The notes under the pieces were generated by a model, which was given only the letters and a program-made list of their open reading frames with translations, was not told the DNA's origin and did no database searches. DNA of 6,858 bases from an uncultured Pseudomonadota bacterium (lineage in GTDB: Bacteria > Pseudomonadota > Gammaproteobacteria > Steroidobacterales > Steroidobacteraceae): the NCBI GenBank assembly GCA_903910215.1, contig CAIVYV010000015.1:1-6858 (forward strand), given 5' to 3'. The position numbers and the translations under genes are program-made. Shown piece after piece: positions 5,765 through 6,858 of this stretch (position 1 is its first letter; every line of letters starts with the position of its first letter).

Positions 5765-6858
5765 TCGCGCCGTTGCGTTGGTTGCTCTCGCGCTGGGTCA
5801 AACTCGAAGTGCGACCCGAGGCGGTGCTCGGTACGATCGGTGCGCAACGCGCGGCACCCGTGTGTTATCTGCTCGAACGACGCAGTTCGACCGATGTGGC
5901 CGTGCTCGAGAATCTGTGTGCTCGGCAAGGCTTGCCGGCACCGTCAGGACGACTCGTCGGCCGTGGTAAGGACACGGTGCGCGCGGCTATCCCCTTGCTG
6001 CAAGCGCGGGGTTTCTTTGATGCTCGCATAGAGCGCCGTGCACCCGCCGAGCTCGTTCGATTGATCGAGGTTATCCGAGCTGATCCGAGCTTCGATGTGC
6101 GCTTGGTGCCTGTCGCGGTTTACTGGGGGCGGGCGCCCGAGAAAGAGGGCTCTTGGTGGCGATTGCTGCTCTCGGAGAACTGGGCGCTGACGGGTGGTTT
6201 CAGAAAATTGCTGCAGGTGCTTTTTAACGGCCGATTCACGCTCATCGAAATCGGTGAGCCGGTGAGTTTGCGCGGACTACTGGAAGAGTCGGGATCAGTA
6301 GCGGTACAGGCTTCGCGATTGACGCGTTTGCAGCGAGCGGCTTTCCGCAAACAGCGCGCTGCGCGTATCGGGCCTGATCTGTCGCATCGTCGCACGATCG
6401 TCACGCAAGTGTTGCGCACCCGGGCCGTGCGCGCGGCTATTGCGTCAGAGGCAAGATCCAAGCAACTCTCACGACGCAAGGCGATCTTGAACGCGCGTGA
6501 CTATGCCGAGGAGATCGCCGCCAATTATTCGCACGTCTTCATCAACCTGATGGAAGGTGCCTTGCGGCGTTTATGGAATCGCCTCTATGACGGCGTCAGT
6601 TTCAATCATGCCGAGACTTTGCGGCAGATCGGACCCGATCGCGAAGTGGTGTTCGTGCCCTGCCATCGCAGCCACATGGACTACCTGCTGCTCTCGTACG
6701 TCATTTACAAGCAAGGCTACGCGGTGCCGCATATCGCCGCTGGTATCAACCTCAATATCCCGGTGGTGGGTCGCTTTTTACGCAAGGGCGGCGCTTTTTT
6801 CCTGCGCCGCAGTTTTGCCGGCAATACGCTCTATACCGCGGTCTTCATGAAGTACCTC
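5761..6858 (+). CDS. plsB: Glycerol-3-phosphate 1-O-acyltransferase PlsB (partial, 3' end outside window)
   Basis: PlsB transfers an acyl group from acyl-CoA or acyl-ACP to position 1 of sn-glycerol-3-phosphate at the inner membrane, the first step of phospholipid synthesis. The frame is open for 366 codons from the ATG at 5761 to the last base without a stop. Acyltransferase motif I is H302-R-S-H-M-D307 (HX4D) within VPCHRSHMDYLLLSYV, and motif II is GGAFFLRR (343-350). Other PlsB-typical segments are LVPVAVYWGRAPEKE (about 115-129), EEIAANYSHVFINL and PHIAAGINLN. The N-terminal 300 residues correspond to the regulatory and helical domain. E. coli PlsB is about 807 residues, so roughly the second half, with motifs III and IV, lies beyond the window. 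The start overlaps the hydrolase stop (ATGA), with only a weak CGGA upstream, implying translational coupling. The assignment is very secure. Confidence 0.95.
   Translation, partial: MIAPLRWLLSRWVKLEVRPEAVLGTIGAQRAAPVCYLLERRSSTDVAVLENLCARQGLPAPSGRLVGRGKDTVRAAIPLLQARGFFDARIERRAPAELVRLIEVIRADPSFDVRLVPVAVYWGRAPEKEGSWWRLLLSENWALTGGFRKLLQVLFNGRFTLIEIGEPVSLRGLLEESGSVAVQASRLTRLQRAAFRKQRAARIGPDLSHRRTIVTQVLRTRAVRAAIASEARSKQLSRRKAILNARDYAEEIAANYSHVFINLMEGALRRLWNRLYDGVSFNHAETLRQIGPDREVVFVPCHRSHMDYLLLSYVIYKQGYAVPHIAAGINLNIPVVGRFLRKGGAFFLRRSFAGNTLYTAVFMKYL

Larger units (their letters stand above)
2111..6858 (+). other. Probable operon: lemA, TPM, TPM, L,D-transpeptidase, hydrolase, plsB
   Basis: Six co-directional genes are joined by overlaps or very short gaps: GTGA overlap at 2725, 6 nt at 3634-3639, 11 nt at 4138-4148, ATGA overlap at 5270 and ATGA overlap at 5761. 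No space exists for an intergenic promoter or terminator inside the unit. The M13 gene ends 22 nt upstream with no hairpin or T-run between, so it may belong to the same transcript; otherwise the promoter lies within the M13 coding sequence, where I could not identify one with confidence. The unit continues past the window edge. Confidence 0.65.

Noticed and set aside
4893..5801. 302-codon - strand frame rich in Arg and Ser
   Set aside because: It covers the end of the L,D-transpeptidase, all of the hydrolase and the start of plsB, each with intact motifs. The composition is typical of an antisense shadow.
6557..6850. 97-codon + strand frame near the window end
   Set aside because: It is out of frame with plsB, whose motifs I and II occupy the same bases in the open frame from 5761.

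Overview
The window is gene-dense, GC-rich DNA (about 60% G+C by eye) with all recognisable genes on the + strand. It looks chromosomal and gammaproteobacterial. The main taxonomic pointer is a membrane glycerol-3-phosphate acyltransferase of the PlsB type, which is chiefly gammaproteobacterial. A secreted M13 metallopeptidase and an ErfK/YbiS-type L,D-transpeptidase fit a Xanthomonadales/Nevskiales/Steroidobacterales-like bacterium. That placement is inference; no rRNA or tRNA is present to confirm it.

Layout: (1) 1-2088, a secreted M13 (neprilysin/PepO-like) zinc endopeptidase whose true start lies upstream of the window; (2) 2111-2728, a LemA-family lipoprotein; (3) 2725-3633, a membrane TPM-domain protein with a signal peptide and a glycine-rich tail; (4) 3640-4137, a second, leaderless TPM-domain protein; (5) 4149-5273, a lipoprotein L,D-transpeptidase with a LysM-like region and a YkuD catalytic domain; (6) 5270-5764, a minimal alpha/beta hydrolase; (7) 5761 to the window end, the N-terminal half of PlsB, cut off by the window edge. 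No intergenic gap exceeds 22 nt, so no stretch is left unexplained, and I see no RNA gene, mobile element, CRISPR array or terminator.

Genes 2-7 have the spacing of one transcription unit: 4-nt stop/start overlaps at three junctions (GTGA, ATGA, ATGA) and gaps of 6 and 11 nt at the other two. The M13 gene lies 22 nt upstream with no visible terminator and may be read through. Almost everything in the unit concerns the cell envelope: a LemA/TPM module of poorly known biochemistry, a peptidoglycan cross-linking or protein-anchoring enzyme, a small hydrolase, and the first acyl transfer of phospholipid synthesis. The individual families are known. The most interesting aspect is their tight coupling, and the division of the two TPM proteins between the envelope and the cytoplasm.
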